Part shown: piece after piece, positions 1 through 9,358 of the stretch
How the letters are laid out: each line of letters begins with the position of its first letter
How positions within the stretch are numbered: the first letter of the stretch is position 1
DNA from: Acidithiobacillus sp.
GTDB lineage: Bacteria > Pseudomonadota > Gammaproteobacteria > Acidithiobacillales > Acidithiobacillaceae
Length of the DNA stretch: 64,000 nucleotides
Direction: 5' to 3'
Assembly: GCA_028697715.1 (NCBI GenBank)
Contig: JAQVDS010000002.1
Location: forward strand, 62,001 to 126,000
Made by a program: the position numbers and the translations under genes
Notes under the pieces: model-generated
Told to the model about the DNA's origin: nothing
The model's input: the letters and a program-made list of their open reading frames with translations, nothing else
The model's database searches: none

Positions 1-136
1 ACTGGGTCATACGGTGAGTCATGGCGAGGTCCGTATGCAGGAAGGCCCCATCAAGCGCACTGGCGAGTATCCGGTACGTCTGCATCTCCACCCCGAAGTC
101 GAGATCGACATCCAGGTCGTCGTCGAACGCGCCTGA
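1..136 (+). CDS. rplI: 50S ribosomal protein L9, C-terminal part
   Basis: Only the last 45 codons are in the window, read in the frame that starts at base 2 and stops with TGA at 134-136. The visible peptide ends in LHLHPEVEIDIQVVVERA, which fits the C-terminal domain of L9, where a 'V-x-LHPEV' strand precedes a valine-rich end. L9 binds 23S rRNA near the L1 stalk. Its position 24 bases upstream of dnaB matches the common rpsF-rpsR-rplI-dnaB order. The start lies outside the window. Confidence 0.85.
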   Translation, partial: LGHTVSHGEVRMQEGPIKRTGEYPVRLHLHPEVEIDIQVVVERA

Positions 137-160
137 TTTCGCGAGTCCAGAGGCAGAGCA

Positions 161-1522
161 ATGGCGGCCCATCTGGACCAGGAAGTCAAGGCAACCCCCT
201 ACTCCCGGGAGGCCGAGCAGTCGGTCCTCGGGGGCTTGTTGATCGACCCGGAAGCTTGGGAAGCGGTCAGCGAGGCCCTTGCCGTCCACGATTTTTACGA
301 GCGCCGTCATCAAACCATCTTCGCCGCGTCTGCCGAAATTTGTAATGCCGGCAGCGAACTCGACGCCGTCACCCTTGCTGAGCATCTCGAGGCCCGCGAG
401 CTCCTTGCCGAGGTGGGCGGCCTCACCTACCTGATTGAACTCGCCAACCTCACCCCCAGTGCCGGCAATATCCTGGCCTACGCGCGTATCGTACGTGAAC
501 GCTCGGTCCTGCGCTCGCTGCTCCGTGCCGGCCGTGAGATCGCCGATCTGGCCTATCGCCCCGAAGGGCGGGAGGCGCGTCTGCTGCTCGACGAGGCAGA
601 GCGCAAGATTTTTGAGCTGGCACAAGGCGAAGATCGCGGCGGCGCCCATTTTCAGCAAATCAAGGAGGTCTTGCCTGCGGTCATCGATCGGATCGAACAG
701 ATCGCCAAGGAACGCAAGCAGATCACCGGACTGCCCACCGGTTTTGTCGATCTTGACGAAAAGACCTCGGGTCTGCACCCAGGTCAGCTGGTAATCGTTG
801 CCGGCCGCCCAAGTATGGGGAAGACGGCCTTTGCCATGAACATTGCCGAGCACGTTGCCTGTGTGGAAAAACGCGCGGTGGCGGTGTTCAGCATGGAGAT
901 GCCGACGGAAGAGATCGTCCTGCGTGCACTCTCCTCGCGCGGGCGGGTCGATCAACACCGCCTGCGCAATGGCAGTCTCAATCGCGACGACTGGCCCCGC
1001 ATTGCCCAGGCCGTCGGCGAACTGAACACCGCTCCACTCTTTGCCGACGACTCGGCCGCCCTCTCTCCTGCCGAGCTGCGCTCCCGCGCCCGACGTCTCA
1101 AACGCGAGCATGATATCGCACTGATTGTCGTCGATTATCTGCAGCTGATGCAGGTGCCCGGACGCGGCGACAACCGGGTGGCGGAAATCTCTGAGATCAG
1201 TCGTTCACTGAAGGCACTGGCCAAGGAGCTGGGCCTGCCCATCATCGCCCTTTCCCAGCTCAACCGCAGTCTGGAGAACCGTACCGAAAAACGTCCGCAG
1301 ATGTCAGACCTGCGCGAGTCCGGCGCCATCGAACAGGACGCCGATCTGATCCTTTTCCTCTACCGCGACGAGGTGTATCACAAGGACAAGGAAGAGGTGA
1401 AGGGATTGGCCGAGGTCATCATCGGCAAACAGCGTAATGGACCCATCGGGACCGTGCGTATGAGCTTTTTTGGCGAATACACGCGCTTCGAGAACTACGC
1501 GCCCCTGGATGGCGGGGCCTGA
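161..1522 (+). CDS. dnaB: Replicative DNA helicase DnaB
   Basis: This is the hexameric 5'-3' helicase that unwinds DNA at the replication fork and recruits primase. The 453-residue product has the usual length. An N-terminal helical DnaB domain (about residues 10-115) opens with the family-typical YSREAEQSVLGGLL. The RecA-like ATPase domain has Walker A AGRPSMGKT at residues 214-222, a Walker B-like IALIVVDYLQLM segment, and SDLRESGAIEQDAD, which holds the arginine-finger region. The ATG follows a GAGG-like site 7 bases upstream. Its place directly after rplI is the standard bacterial arrangement. No intein is present. Confidence 0.97.
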   Translation: MAAHLDQEVKATPYSREAEQSVLGGLLIDPEAWEAVSEALAVHDFYERRHQTIFAASAEICNAGSELDAVTLAEHLEARELLAEVGGLTYLIELANLTPSAGNILAYARIVRERSVLRSLLRAGREIADLAYRPEGREARLLLDEAERKIFELAQGEDRGGAHFQQIKEVLPAVIDRIEQIAKERKQITGLPTGFVDLDEKTSGLHPGQLVIVAGRPSMGKTAFAMNIAEHVACVEKRAVAVFSMEMPTEEIVLRALSSRGRVDQHRLRNGSLNRDDWPRIAQAVGELNTAPLFADDSAALSPAELRSRARRLKREHDIALIVVDYLQLMQVPGRGDNRVAEISEISRSLKALAKELGLPIIALSQLNRSLENRTEKRPQMSDLRESGAIEQDADLILFLYRDEVYHKDKEEVKGLAEVIIGKQRNGPIGTVRMSFFGEYTRFENYAPLDGGA

Positions 1523-1577
1523 TTCCGGCAGGCAAGCCGATCCTCTGCTATGCTCAAAGCACTTGTGATCAAGAAAA

Positions 1578-2897
1578 GTGAGTGAGTCGATGAGCACTGT
1601 GCTCATGGGCAGCGCCGATGTCGATCCGCATTCCGAGCATGGATACCTTTGCTGTCCCGACTGCGGCCTGCTGCAAAAATTGCCACGCACCGGTATCCGC
1701 GGGCTGAACACCTACTGTGGACGCTGTGGCGCCACCCTGGAGCGCACTCGCGGGCGCAGCATCAATGCTGCCCTGGCCATGTGCCTGAGCGCCTTGTTCC
1801 TTCTGCTGCCGATGAATCTTCTCCCGTTTTTGTCGGTAGATATTTTTGGCGTTCACCACACCAGTATCGTCTATTCCGGCATTGCCGGGATCGCGGCCCA
1901 GGGCTGGCCAGTGGTTGCCGTGATCCTGGCACTGGAACTCATCATCCTGCCTTTTTTTCGCTTCGGCTTTTTGGCCGCTGTCTTGCTCGGCATCTATCAC
2001 GACTATCATCATCCTCATCTGGGCAAGCTCTTTCGCTGGTCGGAACGCCTCGATCAATGGGCCATGCCTGATGTCTTTCTCATTGGCTGCGTCATCGGCT
2101 ATGGCCGGGTCGCTCCGTTTCTGCCCATCAGTATCGGAATCGGCGGTTATTGCGTCCTCGCCGTTTCTTTTCTCACCTTGCTGACCCGCGCGAGCCTTGA
2201 TCGACGCGAAATCTGGCGGCGTATTGGCCCTTGCTGCCAGCATCTCGAAGAAGGGGTGGAGTACGTCGGTTGCCCCTTTTGTGGTCTGCCGCACCCCAGA
2301 GCGGAGGCGGATGGCCAACATTGCCGCCGTTGTGGCGAACGAGTCTGGCGCTATCGGCCGGACACCGAGATACGCGTCCTGGCACTGACCCTTGCGGGGT
2401 TCTTCTGCTATCCCTTTGCCTATCTCTATCCCATGGAGAGCAATTACCAACTCGGCAGTTTACAGGGCTACACCATCATGACCGGGGTGCACAAGCTGAT
2501 CCAGGCGAATTTTTATGTATTTGCGGCCATCATCTTTCTTGCCAGCGTGCTTACCCCCTTTCTGAAACTGTTTGGCCTGAGCTGGTTCCTTGTCTCAGTG
2601 CATGGCCACTCGCAGCGCTGGCTGCGCAGTAAGACCATGCTTTTCCGGGTCATTCGCCAGATCGGCCGCTGGTCCCACATCGATGTCTTTACCGTCGCCG
2701 TCTTTCTGCCCCTCATGCATCTCTCCGGCTTGCTGGCGGTGTACGTGGGAAAGGCGTTACCCTTCTTCCTTGCCGTTGTCGTAATCACCATGTTTGCCAC
2801 CGAGATCTTCGATCCCCGCCTCCTCTGGCAAAAGGTCGATGAACAACAGGAACAAGATGAGTCAGTCTTCGTCAACACCGCAAGCGCAGAATCGTAA
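1578..2897 (+). CDS. pqiA: PqiA-family inner membrane protein
   Basis: This is the integral membrane partner of the PqiB MCE protein in an intermembrane lipid transport system. It is about 439 residues long, close to E. coli PqiA. The sequence shows two similar halves. Each starts with a cytosolic zinc-ribbon-like CxxC pair (CCPDCGLL with YCGRCG; CPFCGLP with HCRRCG) and continues into four hydrophobic segments. The start given is GTG; an ATG 12 bases downstream at 1590 is an equally reasonable start, and neither has a strong Shine-Dalgarno sequence. The 3' end overlaps pqiB by 41 bases, so the two are probably translationally coupled. Confidence 0.88.
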   Translation: MSESMSTVLMGSADVDPHSEHGYLCCPDCGLLQKLPRTGIRGLNTYCGRCGATLERTRGRSINAALAMCLSALFLLLPMNLLPFLSVDIFGVHHTSIVYSGIAGIAAQGWPVVAVILALELIILPFFRFGFLAAVLLGIYHDYHHPHLGKLFRWSERLDQWAMPDVFLIGCVIGYGRVAPFLPISIGIGGYCVLAVSFLTLLTRASLDRREIWRRIGPCCQHLEEGVEYVGCPFCGLPHPRAEADGQHCRRCGERVWRYRPDTEIRVLALTLAGFFCYPFAYLYPMESNYQLGSLQGYTIMTGVHKLIQANFYVFAAIIFLASVLTPFLKLFGLSWFLVSVHGHSQRWLRSKTMLFRVIRQIGRWSHIDVFTVAVFLPLMHLSGLLAVYVGKALPFFLAVVVITMFATEIFDPRLLWQKVDEQQEQDESVFVNTASAES

Positions 2898-4515
2898 ACC
2901 CCGCTGGCCAGGTCTGATCTGGGCAGTGCCGGTCGCCGCACTGGCGATTGTCGGTTGGCTTGCGTTACGAAGTTATCTCGACCAAGGGCCGACGGTTACC
3001 GTGGAGTTTCCCACCACCGGCGGGATCAAGGCCAATCATACCTCGGTAAAGTTTCGCGGAGTGACGGTTGGGCAGGTCACCGGTACCCGACTGGCGAAGT
3101 CCTTGGACAAAATGTCCGTCACCATCCGCTTCGACCCCTACATGGCCGGACATCTGGGCAAGGGGACGCGCTACTGGATTGCTGGCAAGGAAGTCAGTTT
3201 CAGCGATCTGAGCTCCCTCAAATCCCTCATCGCCGGGCCCTATATTGGCGTGGATCCACATCCCGGCCCGACGGTGCACAAGGTGGTGGGACTGAGCCAG
3301 GAGCCGGTGCTCAAAAGCGAGCCGAAAGGTCTGACGCTCATCCTGCAAAGCGATCATTTCAATGTCGTAGAGCGGGCGGCTCCCATTTTTTATCAGGGGA
3401 TGCAGATTGGCGAGGTGCGCGGCAAGGCGCAGGCCCCGGATGGTGACGGCTTCCGTATTTATGCCTTCATCTCGCAAAAATATCTGCATCTGATCAACGC
3501 CCGCAGTCGTTTCTGGAACTCTGGCAACATTCGCTTCGCTCTCCTTGGCAAAGACCCAGGCCTGCATCTACCGCCCAGCAACGCCATCCTCTCTGGGGCC
3601 ATCTCGGTATTCACGCCAGAGTCGGGAAAACCGGCTACGGAAAACATGCAATTCCATCTCTATCCCAGCGCACAGGCAGCGCGCTGGGCACCGCGCAGCA
3701 ATGCCGTGTTCTACCAGTTGGTACTGCCGGGAGGACCAAAGGGTTTGGCGAGCGGAGCTGCCGTGCGCCTGGAAGGAGCTCGGGTAGGCACGGTTACCGC
3801 CGTCGACATGCGCTACGACCCGCAGCGCAAGGCTCTGCAGACCGATGTGCAATTGGCGCTCGAACCGCAGCGCATTCCTCTGGCCGACGCTCAATGGGAT
3901 GAACGCAATCCACGCCCCCAGATGGACGCGATGCTGCGCGCTCTGATCGCGCAGGGGCTGCGGGCCGAAATGCAACAGAACCCGCCTCTCATAGGCAATC
4001 CGGAGATTTCCCTGGTCATGCTTCAGCACCCCAAAGCGGCGACTCTGGCTGCTGGCAACCCACCTCAGATTCCTTTTGTGGAGGGTGGAAGTCTCGCCGG
4101 AACGCTGGCTCAGGTCGATGGCATCCTGCGGGAAATCCATGCACTGCCCCTACCAGAGATCGCCAAGAATCTGCAAATCACGACGCAGCGGATTGCTGCC
4201 CTCAGCCAATCGGAAAAAACGCAGGAGACACTCCGCCACCTTGCTGCGGCAACGCAGCACCTGAATGCCATTCTGGCGTCCGGCCAAAAGCAGTTACCGG
4301 AAACACTGCAGCATTTGCGTGCCGCGAGCGCGCAGGCAGAGCAAGCCTTGCAGGCGGCACACGGCCTATTGGCAGCTGAGGGCAGCGCCGGTAATGCACC
4401 GGAGTCCAGTACCCTGCCGCGTGCACTATATGAACTCAGCCGCGCCGCTACCTCGCTGCGTTCCCTGACTGACTATCTCAACAGCCACCCCAATGCCCTT
4501 TTGATCGGGAAATGA
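2857..4515 (+). CDS. pqiB: PqiB-family MCE protein (three MlaD-like domains)
   Basis: The product is 552 residues, matching E. coli PqiB (about 546). A single N-terminal membrane anchor (IWAVPVAALAIVGWLAL) precedes three MCE/MlaD domains, recognisable by openings such as VKFRGVTVGQVTGTRL, IFYQGMQIGEVRG and VRLEGARVGTVTAVD. An alanine- and glutamine-rich helical C-terminus follows and should form the long needle that spans the periplasm in PqiB hexamers. The ATG at 2857 follows an AGG six bases away. Upstream in-frame ATGs (2794, 2839) lie deeper inside pqiA and are less likely. It overlaps pqiA at its start and the next gene by 4 bases. Confidence 0.9.
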   Translation: MSQSSSTPQAQNRKPRWPGLIWAVPVAALAIVGWLALRSYLDQGPTVTVEFPTTGGIKANHTSVKFRGVTVGQVTGTRLAKSLDKMSVTIRFDPYMAGHLGKGTRYWIAGKEVSFSDLSSLKSLIAGPYIGVDPHPGPTVHKVVGLSQEPVLKSEPKGLTLILQSDHFNVVERAAPIFYQGMQIGEVRGKAQAPDGDGFRIYAFISQKYLHLINARSRFWNSGNIRFALLGKDPGLHLPPSNAILSGAISVFTPESGKPATENMQFHLYPSAQAARWAPRSNAVFYQLVLPGGPKGLASGAAVRLEGARVGTVTAVDMRYDPQRKALQTDVQLALEPQRIPLADAQWDERNPRPQMDAMLRALIAQGLRAEMQQNPPLIGNPEISLVMLQHPKAATLAAGNPPQIPFVEGGSLAGTLAQVDGILREIHALPLPEIAKNLQITTQRIAALSQSEKTQETLRHLAAATQHLNAILASGQKQLPETLQHLRAASAQAEQALQAAHGLLAAEGSAGNAPESSTLPRALYELSRAATSLRSLTDYLNSHPNALLIGK

Positions 4516-5117
4516 CCATGGCCTGGATCCGTCTCTGTTTTCTTCTTGTTTTCACCCTGCTCCTCAGTGCCTGCGCCAGCACCCCAACGCAGTACCTGAG
4601 TCTGAACGCGCAAGGCTCGCCCCTACCCACTCAGCCACTGACAGAGAAGCACCGCCTGTTGATAGTCGATCACGTACAGATGCCCGCCAGTATCGATCGC
4701 CTCTACCTTACCCGCCGTAGCGGCGACAATGGCATGGAGGTATCCGGGCATGTGCGTTGGATCGCGCCGCTGGGCGGCATGACGCAGCGCGTGTTAACGG
4801 AGGATCTGCGGCGGCGTCTACCCGATCTTACCGTGCTGCTTGCCGGTTCCCCGGTACCCAGTAACGCGCGCCCCATCCATCTGCAGGTGCAGATACAGGA
4901 ATTTCTCCCGACGAGCAACGGCAGCGTACTGCTCGATGCCGATTACTTCCTGCTCGATGCCGCTAACCATGTAGAATATGCTGGACATTTTCACCAGCGC
5001 GTCACTGCTGACTCGTCCGCAACGGCGCAGGCACAGGCCATGAGTCACTGTATTGCGGCATTGGCGCAAGAGATCGCGCGACAGCTCCCGGCGGCACAGC
5101 GCGCGCATAGCCATTAG
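4512..5117 (+). CDS. pqiC: PqiC-like outer membrane lipoprotein
   Basis: The 201-residue product starts with a lipoprotein signal peptide ending in LLLSAC, a good lipobox. The mature part resembles the ABC-type transport auxiliary lipoprotein family (DUF330/PqiC): a 'TQYLSL' strand near the N-terminus, a middle 'VSGHVRWIAPLGGMTQRVLTEDLRRRLPD' segment (quoted in part here as RWIAPLGG), and a C-terminal helix with IAALAQEIARQLP. PqiC docks on PqiB at the outer membrane. The start overlaps the pqiB stop as ATGA, and a second ATG two codons on is also possible. Together with the two genes before it this makes a complete pqiABC set. Confidence 0.82.
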   Translation: MTMAWIRLCFLLVFTLLLSACASTPTQYLSLNAQGSPLPTQPLTEKHRLLIVDHVQMPASIDRLYLTRRSGDNGMEVSGHVRWIAPLGGMTQRVLTEDLRRRLPDLTVLLAGSPVPSNARPIHLQVQIQEFLPTSNGSVLLDADYFLLDAANHVEYAGHFHQRVTADSSATAQAQAMSHCIAALAQEIARQLPAAQRAHSH

Positions 5118-5123
5118 CACAAC

Positions 5124-5834
5124 ATGGCGAGTCAGTTACGCGAGGGCCTGCTGCCCACAACGGAGGCCGCCAAGCTCCAGGGCGGGGAGTGTCAATACCA
5201 GCTGCGTCCGTTACGCGTCAGCGATGCAGCGGCTGTACGACAGATCTGCTGCGACACCGGGTTTCTGGGAGAGCCGATCGAGCCACTCTGCGGTGATCGT
5301 GAACTTTTCGCGGCGCTCATGGTAAATCCTTACCTGGAATACGCACTGGACTGGGGCCTGGTCGCCGAGCAGCACGGGCAGGTCGTTGCTTATCTCCTAG
5401 GTGCACCACCAGATTTCGATTCTTCGGTCTTTCGCGTAGCCGCCCAGGCAACCCTGAAGATGCTCGCGCGAGCGGCCGCCGGAAGCTATCGTGCGCAGCC
5501 ACAAACCCTGCATTTTCTCAACTGGCTGCTGTTCCGCAGCTATCGCGAGCGCCCATTGCGGCCCGCCCATGCCGCGCACATGCATTTCAATGTGCAAAGT
5601 CCCGAGCGGGGGCACTTTCTGGGTCTGCATCTCTGGCAGCAGTTTGAGGCCCTGTTGCGCGCGCGTGGCGTTCCGCACTACTACGGAGAACTCTTTTCCT
5701 GGCCAGGACATCGCCCCGAGCGCCCCTACCGACGCTATGGTCTGCAAGTCTACGATCGCGTACCGAGTAGTCTTTTCGACTACGCGAGCGAACTGGAAGT
5801 GGAGAATATCTGCGTGTACAAGCGCCTGGATTGA
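5124..5834 (+). CDS. GNAT-family N-acetyltransferase-like protein
   Basis: The 236-residue protein is soluble, with no signal peptide or membrane segment. The part beginning YQLRPLRVSDAAAVRQIC has the GNAT opening. WGLVAEQHGQVVAYLLGAP fits strands 2-4 of the fold, and HFNVQSPERGHFLGLHLWQQF sits where the acetyl-CoA loop would be, although the classic Q/RxxGxG/A motif is not clear. The substrate is unknown. It lies 6 bases after the pqiC-like gene and one base before a flippase-like membrane gene, so it probably belongs to the same transcript and may act on an envelope precursor; that link is inference. Confidence 0.65.
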   Translation: MASQLREGLLPTTEAAKLQGGECQYQLRPLRVSDAAAVRQICCDTGFLGEPIEPLCGDRELFAALMVNPYLEYALDWGLVAEQHGQVVAYLLGAPPDFDSSVFRVAAQATLKMLARAAAGSYRAQPQTLHFLNWLLFRSYRERPLRPAHAAHMHFNVQSPERGHFLGLHLWQQFEALLRARGVPHYYGELFSWPGHRPERPYRRYGLQVYDRVPSSLFDYASELEVENICVYKRLD

Positions 5835-5835
5835 G

Positions 5836-6849
5836 ATGAACATCAATCTGCGTTTCTGGCTGGTTCTCCTCCTCGCAATCGCCATCTCTCTGGTGCCGAT
5901 TTGGTATTTCATGAATGGCCAGGCCATCCATCTGATCAGCGAGATCCGTCCGCAACTACTGCTGGGACTGACGGCGCTGATGCTTTTGAGCTGGCTGGCC
6001 GAGGCTCTGCGCCTGCATCTGATCTGTGCCGGCGTTGCGCTGCGCATTCCTCTGCGCAGCGCCCTGCCGCTGGTCATGGCTGCCGAATTTGCTGGGGCAG
6101 CAACGCCCGCAGCCTCAGGCATGGGGGCCGCCTACCTCGTCTTTCTCTACCGGCGTGGCCTGAACGTTGGTACGGCAGCAGCCGTCCTGCTCGCCATCGC
6201 TATCACCGATCTTCTCTTCATGATTGCCATCTTTCTTTTTTCCTTACTGTACCTCCTCTTTTTCCAGAACTCTTTGCCTGACGTGCGCATCATTTTCTGG
6301 CTGGCATTGATCACCTTTGGCACTACAGCTCTCTTGTTTGCGATCTGGCATTTCGAGCGTCGACGTATTATTCGCGGCATCGATCGAAGGTTTCTTCGCT
6401 TTTCATGGTATCAACGCTACCGGCAACGTATTGCGCTGTTCTTTTCGCGCTTCCTGAAGTCGCTGGAACTGCTGCGCGCACTTCCCTGGTGCCAACGAGG
6501 TAAAATTTTTCTCAGTGCGGCCGGCTACTGGACACCACGCTATCTGGTCCTCTGGGCGTTGATGCAGTATGTCGGTGCTCAGGTAACTGTGCCGTATATC
6601 GTGGTCAGTCAGACCTTGCTCAACCTGACCTCGCAGCTGAGTTTTCTGCCCGGTGGCGCGGGCAGCGTCGGTGCGGCCTACGGCCTGCTCTTCGGCACCA
6701 GCCTGCCGCAGGCCGACATTGCTTTCAGTCTCCTCGGTTGGCGTCTATTCACCTATTACTGGTATCTCTTCATCGGCATGCCGTGGTTTTTTTATGAATG
6801 GGGCTGGGGCAAAGATCACCCTGGCAAACATCAGCGCAAAAGCGCCTAA
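5836..6849 (+). CDS. Flippase-like membrane protein, LPG synthase TM-domain family (UPF0104)
   Basis: The 337-residue product has about eight hydrophobic segments spread over its whole length. Family traits include a 'LLLSWLAEALRLHLI' second helix, EFAGAATPAASGMGAAYLVFLYRRG, which resembles the substrate-loop motif of AglD/MprF flippase-type domains, and the late FLPGGAGSVGAAYGLLF loop that is typical of UPF0104. There is no soluble aminoacyl-transferase domain, so it is not a full MprF. The likely role is moving a lipid-linked substrate across the inner membrane. The ATG at 5836 sits one base after the preceding stop. A longer upstream reading would overlap that gene by hundreds of bases and was rejected. 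Confidence 0.72.
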   Translation: MNINLRFWLVLLLAIAISLVPIWYFMNGQAIHLISEIRPQLLLGLTALMLLSWLAEALRLHLICAGVALRIPLRSALPLVMAAEFAGAATPAASGMGAAYLVFLYRRGLNVGTAAAVLLAIAITDLLFMIAIFLFSLLYLLFFQNSLPDVRIIFWLALITFGTTALLFAIWHFERRRIIRGIDRRFLRFSWYQRYRQRIALFFSRFLKSLELLRALPWCQRGKIFLSAAGYWTPRYLVLWALMQYVGAQVTVPYIVVSQTLLNLTSQLSFLPGGAGSVGAAYGLLFGTSLPQADIAFSLLGWRLFTYYWYLFIGMPWFFYEWGWGKDHPGKHQRKSA

Positions 6850-6890
6850 GTCCCAAGACGGGCAGGGTTCCCCCTTGCTATCATTGTCGC

Positions 6891-7994
6891 ATGAGTCGCC
6901 CCAACCAAGTGGAAATCTCTGCCTCGGCCCTTGCCCACAATCTGGCGGTGGCGCGCCGTGCTGTGCCCCACGCGCGGGTAATGGGCGCCATCAAGGCCAA
7001 TGCCTACGGCCACGGCGCAGCGCTGGTCGCCACGCTTCTGGCGGAGGCCGGCATTGACGCCTTTGCCGTGGCCAGCATCGAAGAGGCGGAGGAACTCCAG
7101 AGCTTGCAGCTCCGCCCCCGTTGCACCGCCCTGGCCGGCCCCTTTTCCGCAGGAGAGATTCCCTTGGCTGCGGCGCATGGACACCGTCTGGTATTGCAAA
7201 ATTTCGCCCAAGTGGCCTGGCTGCGGAAGAGCCGCTGGCAGGAGCCACTGGAGGTCTTTGTCAAATTCGACAGCGGCATGCACCGGCTCGGCTTTTCCCA
7301 TGACGAGTTGTCGCAAGTGTTTATCCAACTGCGCGCTGGTGTCGGTGGACCGCTGCGGATTCTCGGTCTGCTGAGCCATCTGGCCCGCGCCGATACTCCG
7401 GAAGACACCTACAATGCCGAGCAGATCCGTGCCTTCCATAAGGCTTGCACGACCTTCGGCCCGCATACCGCCGGGGAGCACTCTCTGCCCAATTCGGCGG
7501 CCATCCTCGCCCTGCCGGGGGCGATCACTCCCTGGATACGACCGGGCCTGCTGCTCTATGGCCTGAGCCCCATCCAGGCGCGCAGCGCCGCCGACCTCGA
7601 TCTGCGGCCGGCATTGCGCTGGCAGAGCAAGATCATCGCCGTTCGTAGGCTGCGCGCCGGGGACTGGCTCGGCTACGGTGCCAGCTGGCAAAGCCCGCGT
7701 GACTGCCGCGTGGGGGTGATTGCCTGCGGCTATGGCGACGGGCTAGATCGCCGCCTGGGATTACAGGAGGCCCCGGTGCGGGTGAAGGGCCAGCCAAGTC
7801 ATCTGCTCGGGCGGATCAGCATGGATCTCGCGTTCGTCGCGCTGGATGACATCGCGGCCGACATTGGTGATCCGGTACAGATCTTGGGAGGCCCCGAGCT
7901 GCCTCTGGAGGACTGCGCCGAACAGCTCGGCACCATCTCTTACGAAATCGGCACTCGCATCGCCCAGCGGGTACCCAGGCTACGCGTGCCGTGA
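6891..7994 (+). CDS. alr: Alanine racemase
   Basis: This PLP enzyme interconverts L- and D-alanine for peptidoglycan. The 367-residue product has the PLP lysine at K35 in MGAIKANAYGHGA, and the second catalytic base tyrosine in the C-terminal beta domain (LGYGASW). SHLARADTPE and the GRISMDLAFVAL segment are also typical. I chose the ATG at 6891, which puts the N-terminus in line with the family; an upstream in-frame ATG at 6798 would overlap the previous gene by 52 bases. The 3' end overlaps radA as GTGA, so translation is likely coupled. Confidence 0.95.
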   Translation: MSRPNQVEISASALAHNLAVARRAVPHARVMGAIKANAYGHGAALVATLLAEAGIDAFAVASIEEAEELQSLQLRPRCTALAGPFSAGEIPLAAAHGHRLVLQNFAQVAWLRKSRWQEPLEVFVKFDSGMHRLGFSHDELSQVFIQLRAGVGGPLRILGLLSHLARADTPEDTYNAEQIRAFHKACTTFGPHTAGEHSLPNSAAILALPGAITPWIRPGLLLYGLSPIQARSAADLDLRPALRWQSKIIAVRRLRAGDWLGYGASWQSPRDCRVGVIACGYGDGLDRRLGLQEAPVRVKGQPSHLLGRISMDLAFVALDDIAADIGDPVQILGGPELPLEDCAEQLGTISYEIGTRIAQRVPRLRVP

Positions 7995-9346
7995 GTCGCG
8001 AGCGGAGTCTCTACGTCTGCCAGGCCTGCGGCGCCAGTAGCCCCAAATGGATGGGTCGCTGTGGGGAATGTGGCGCCTGGAACAGCCTGGTAGAAGAGCG
8101 GCCAGCGCCGACTCCCAAAAGTAACCGCGGCAGCAGTGCCTATGCGGTGGCCAGCCCACCGCAACGTCTCGCGGCGGTACCCCTTGCCACCATCCGCCGA
8201 CAGAGTACCGGCCTGCAGGAGCTCGACCGCGTCCTCGGCGGGGGCATGGTGCCAGGGGCGGCAATCCTCCTCGGGGGGGAACCCGGCATCGGCAAATCGA
8301 CCTTGTTGTTGCAGAGCGCCGCCGGCATGGCGCAAAACGACTCCGTGCTCTACGTAACCGGCGAAGAATCGGCGGCGCAGTTGGCCCTCCGTGCCCAGCG
8401 TCTGGGAATTGGCGATCTCGCCATCGAGGTCCTGGCGGAAAATCACCTGGAAAGCATCGAAGCCCAGCTTGCCCAGCAACGTCCCCGGGTATTACTGATC
8501 GACTCCATCCAGACCCTATTTACTGAAAATCTCCAATCCGCACCGGGTTCTGTCGCCCAGGTGCGCGAATGTGCGGCGCGCTTGGTGCGTCTGGCGAAAA
8601 CCCAGGACATCAGCCTGTGGATGGTGGGGCACGTGACCAAGGAGGGGGCGATTGCCGGTCCTCGGGTATTGGAACACATGGTCGATACGGTGCTGTATTT
8701 TGAGGGGGAAGCCGGCAGCCCCTATCGTATCGTGCGCGCGATCAAGAATCGCTTTGGCGCCGCCAATGAGCTCGGCGTCTTTGAGATGCAGGAAAAGGGC
8801 CTGGAGGAAGTCAGCAATCCCTCGCGTCTGTTTCTGAGTCAGCACCAGCGGCCGGTTCCGGGCAGCATCGTCCTGCCCACCCAGGAAGGCAGCCGTAGCC
8901 TGCTGGTGGAGGTACAGGCGCTGGTCACCCCCAGCCCTCTGGCCAATCCGCGCCGGGTCGCACTGGGTCTCGATCCCAATCGTCTGTCTCTGCTGTTGGC
9001 CATCCTCCATCGCCATGGCGGAAGTTTCTTATTTGACCAGGATGTCTTCGTCAACATCGCCGGTGGGGTGCGCGTATTGGAACCGGCCGCCGACCTGGCC
9101 GTTGCCCTGGCGGTCCTTAGTGCCTTTCGCAACGAACCGGTAGCAGAGGGTCTGGTGGCCTTTGGCGAATTGGGTCTGGCGGGGGAATTGCGTCCGGTAA
9201 CCAACGCCGAGAGTCGCCTGCGCGAGAGCGAAAAACTCGGATTTCATCTCGCCATCCTGCCCCAGGGAAAGATACCCCCCAGTACCATTCGCCTGCATCT
9301 TGCCCGGTCCCTGGCCGACGCAGTTCAGTCGGCCTTTGGACACTAG
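7991..9346 (+). CDS. radA: DNA repair protein RadA (branch-migration helicase)
   Basis: RadA is a RecA-related ATPase that extends heteroduplex during recombination. The 451-residue product has all family parts: an N-terminal zinc finger (CQACG ... CGECG), Walker A GGEPGIGKST near residue 95, the RadA-specific KNRFG motif (RAIKNRFGAANELG), and a C-terminal Lon-protease-like domain (about residue 275 onward) in which the protease serine is not expected to be active. The GTG start overlaps the alr stop. The gene is convergent with the next one, with 12 bases between their stops and no visible terminator. Confidence 0.96.
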   Translation: MSRERSLYVCQACGASSPKWMGRCGECGAWNSLVEERPAPTPKSNRGSSAYAVASPPQRLAAVPLATIRRQSTGLQELDRVLGGGMVPGAAILLGGEPGIGKSTLLLQSAAGMAQNDSVLYVTGEESAAQLALRAQRLGIGDLAIEVLAENHLESIEAQLAQQRPRVLLIDSIQTLFTENLQSAPGSVAQVRECAARLVRLAKTQDISLWMVGHVTKEGAIAGPRVLEHMVDTVLYFEGEAGSPYRIVRAIKNRFGAANELGVFEMQEKGLEEVSNPSRLFLSQHQRPVPGSIVLPTQEGSRSLLVEVQALVTPSPLANPRRVALGLDPNRLSLLLAILHRHGGSFLFDQDVFVNIAGGVRVLEPAADLAVALAVLSAFRNEPVAEGLVAFGELGLAGELRPVTNAESRLRESEKLGFHLAILPQGKIPPSTIRLHLARSLADAVQSAFGH

Positions 9347-9358
9347 GCACTGGACCGA

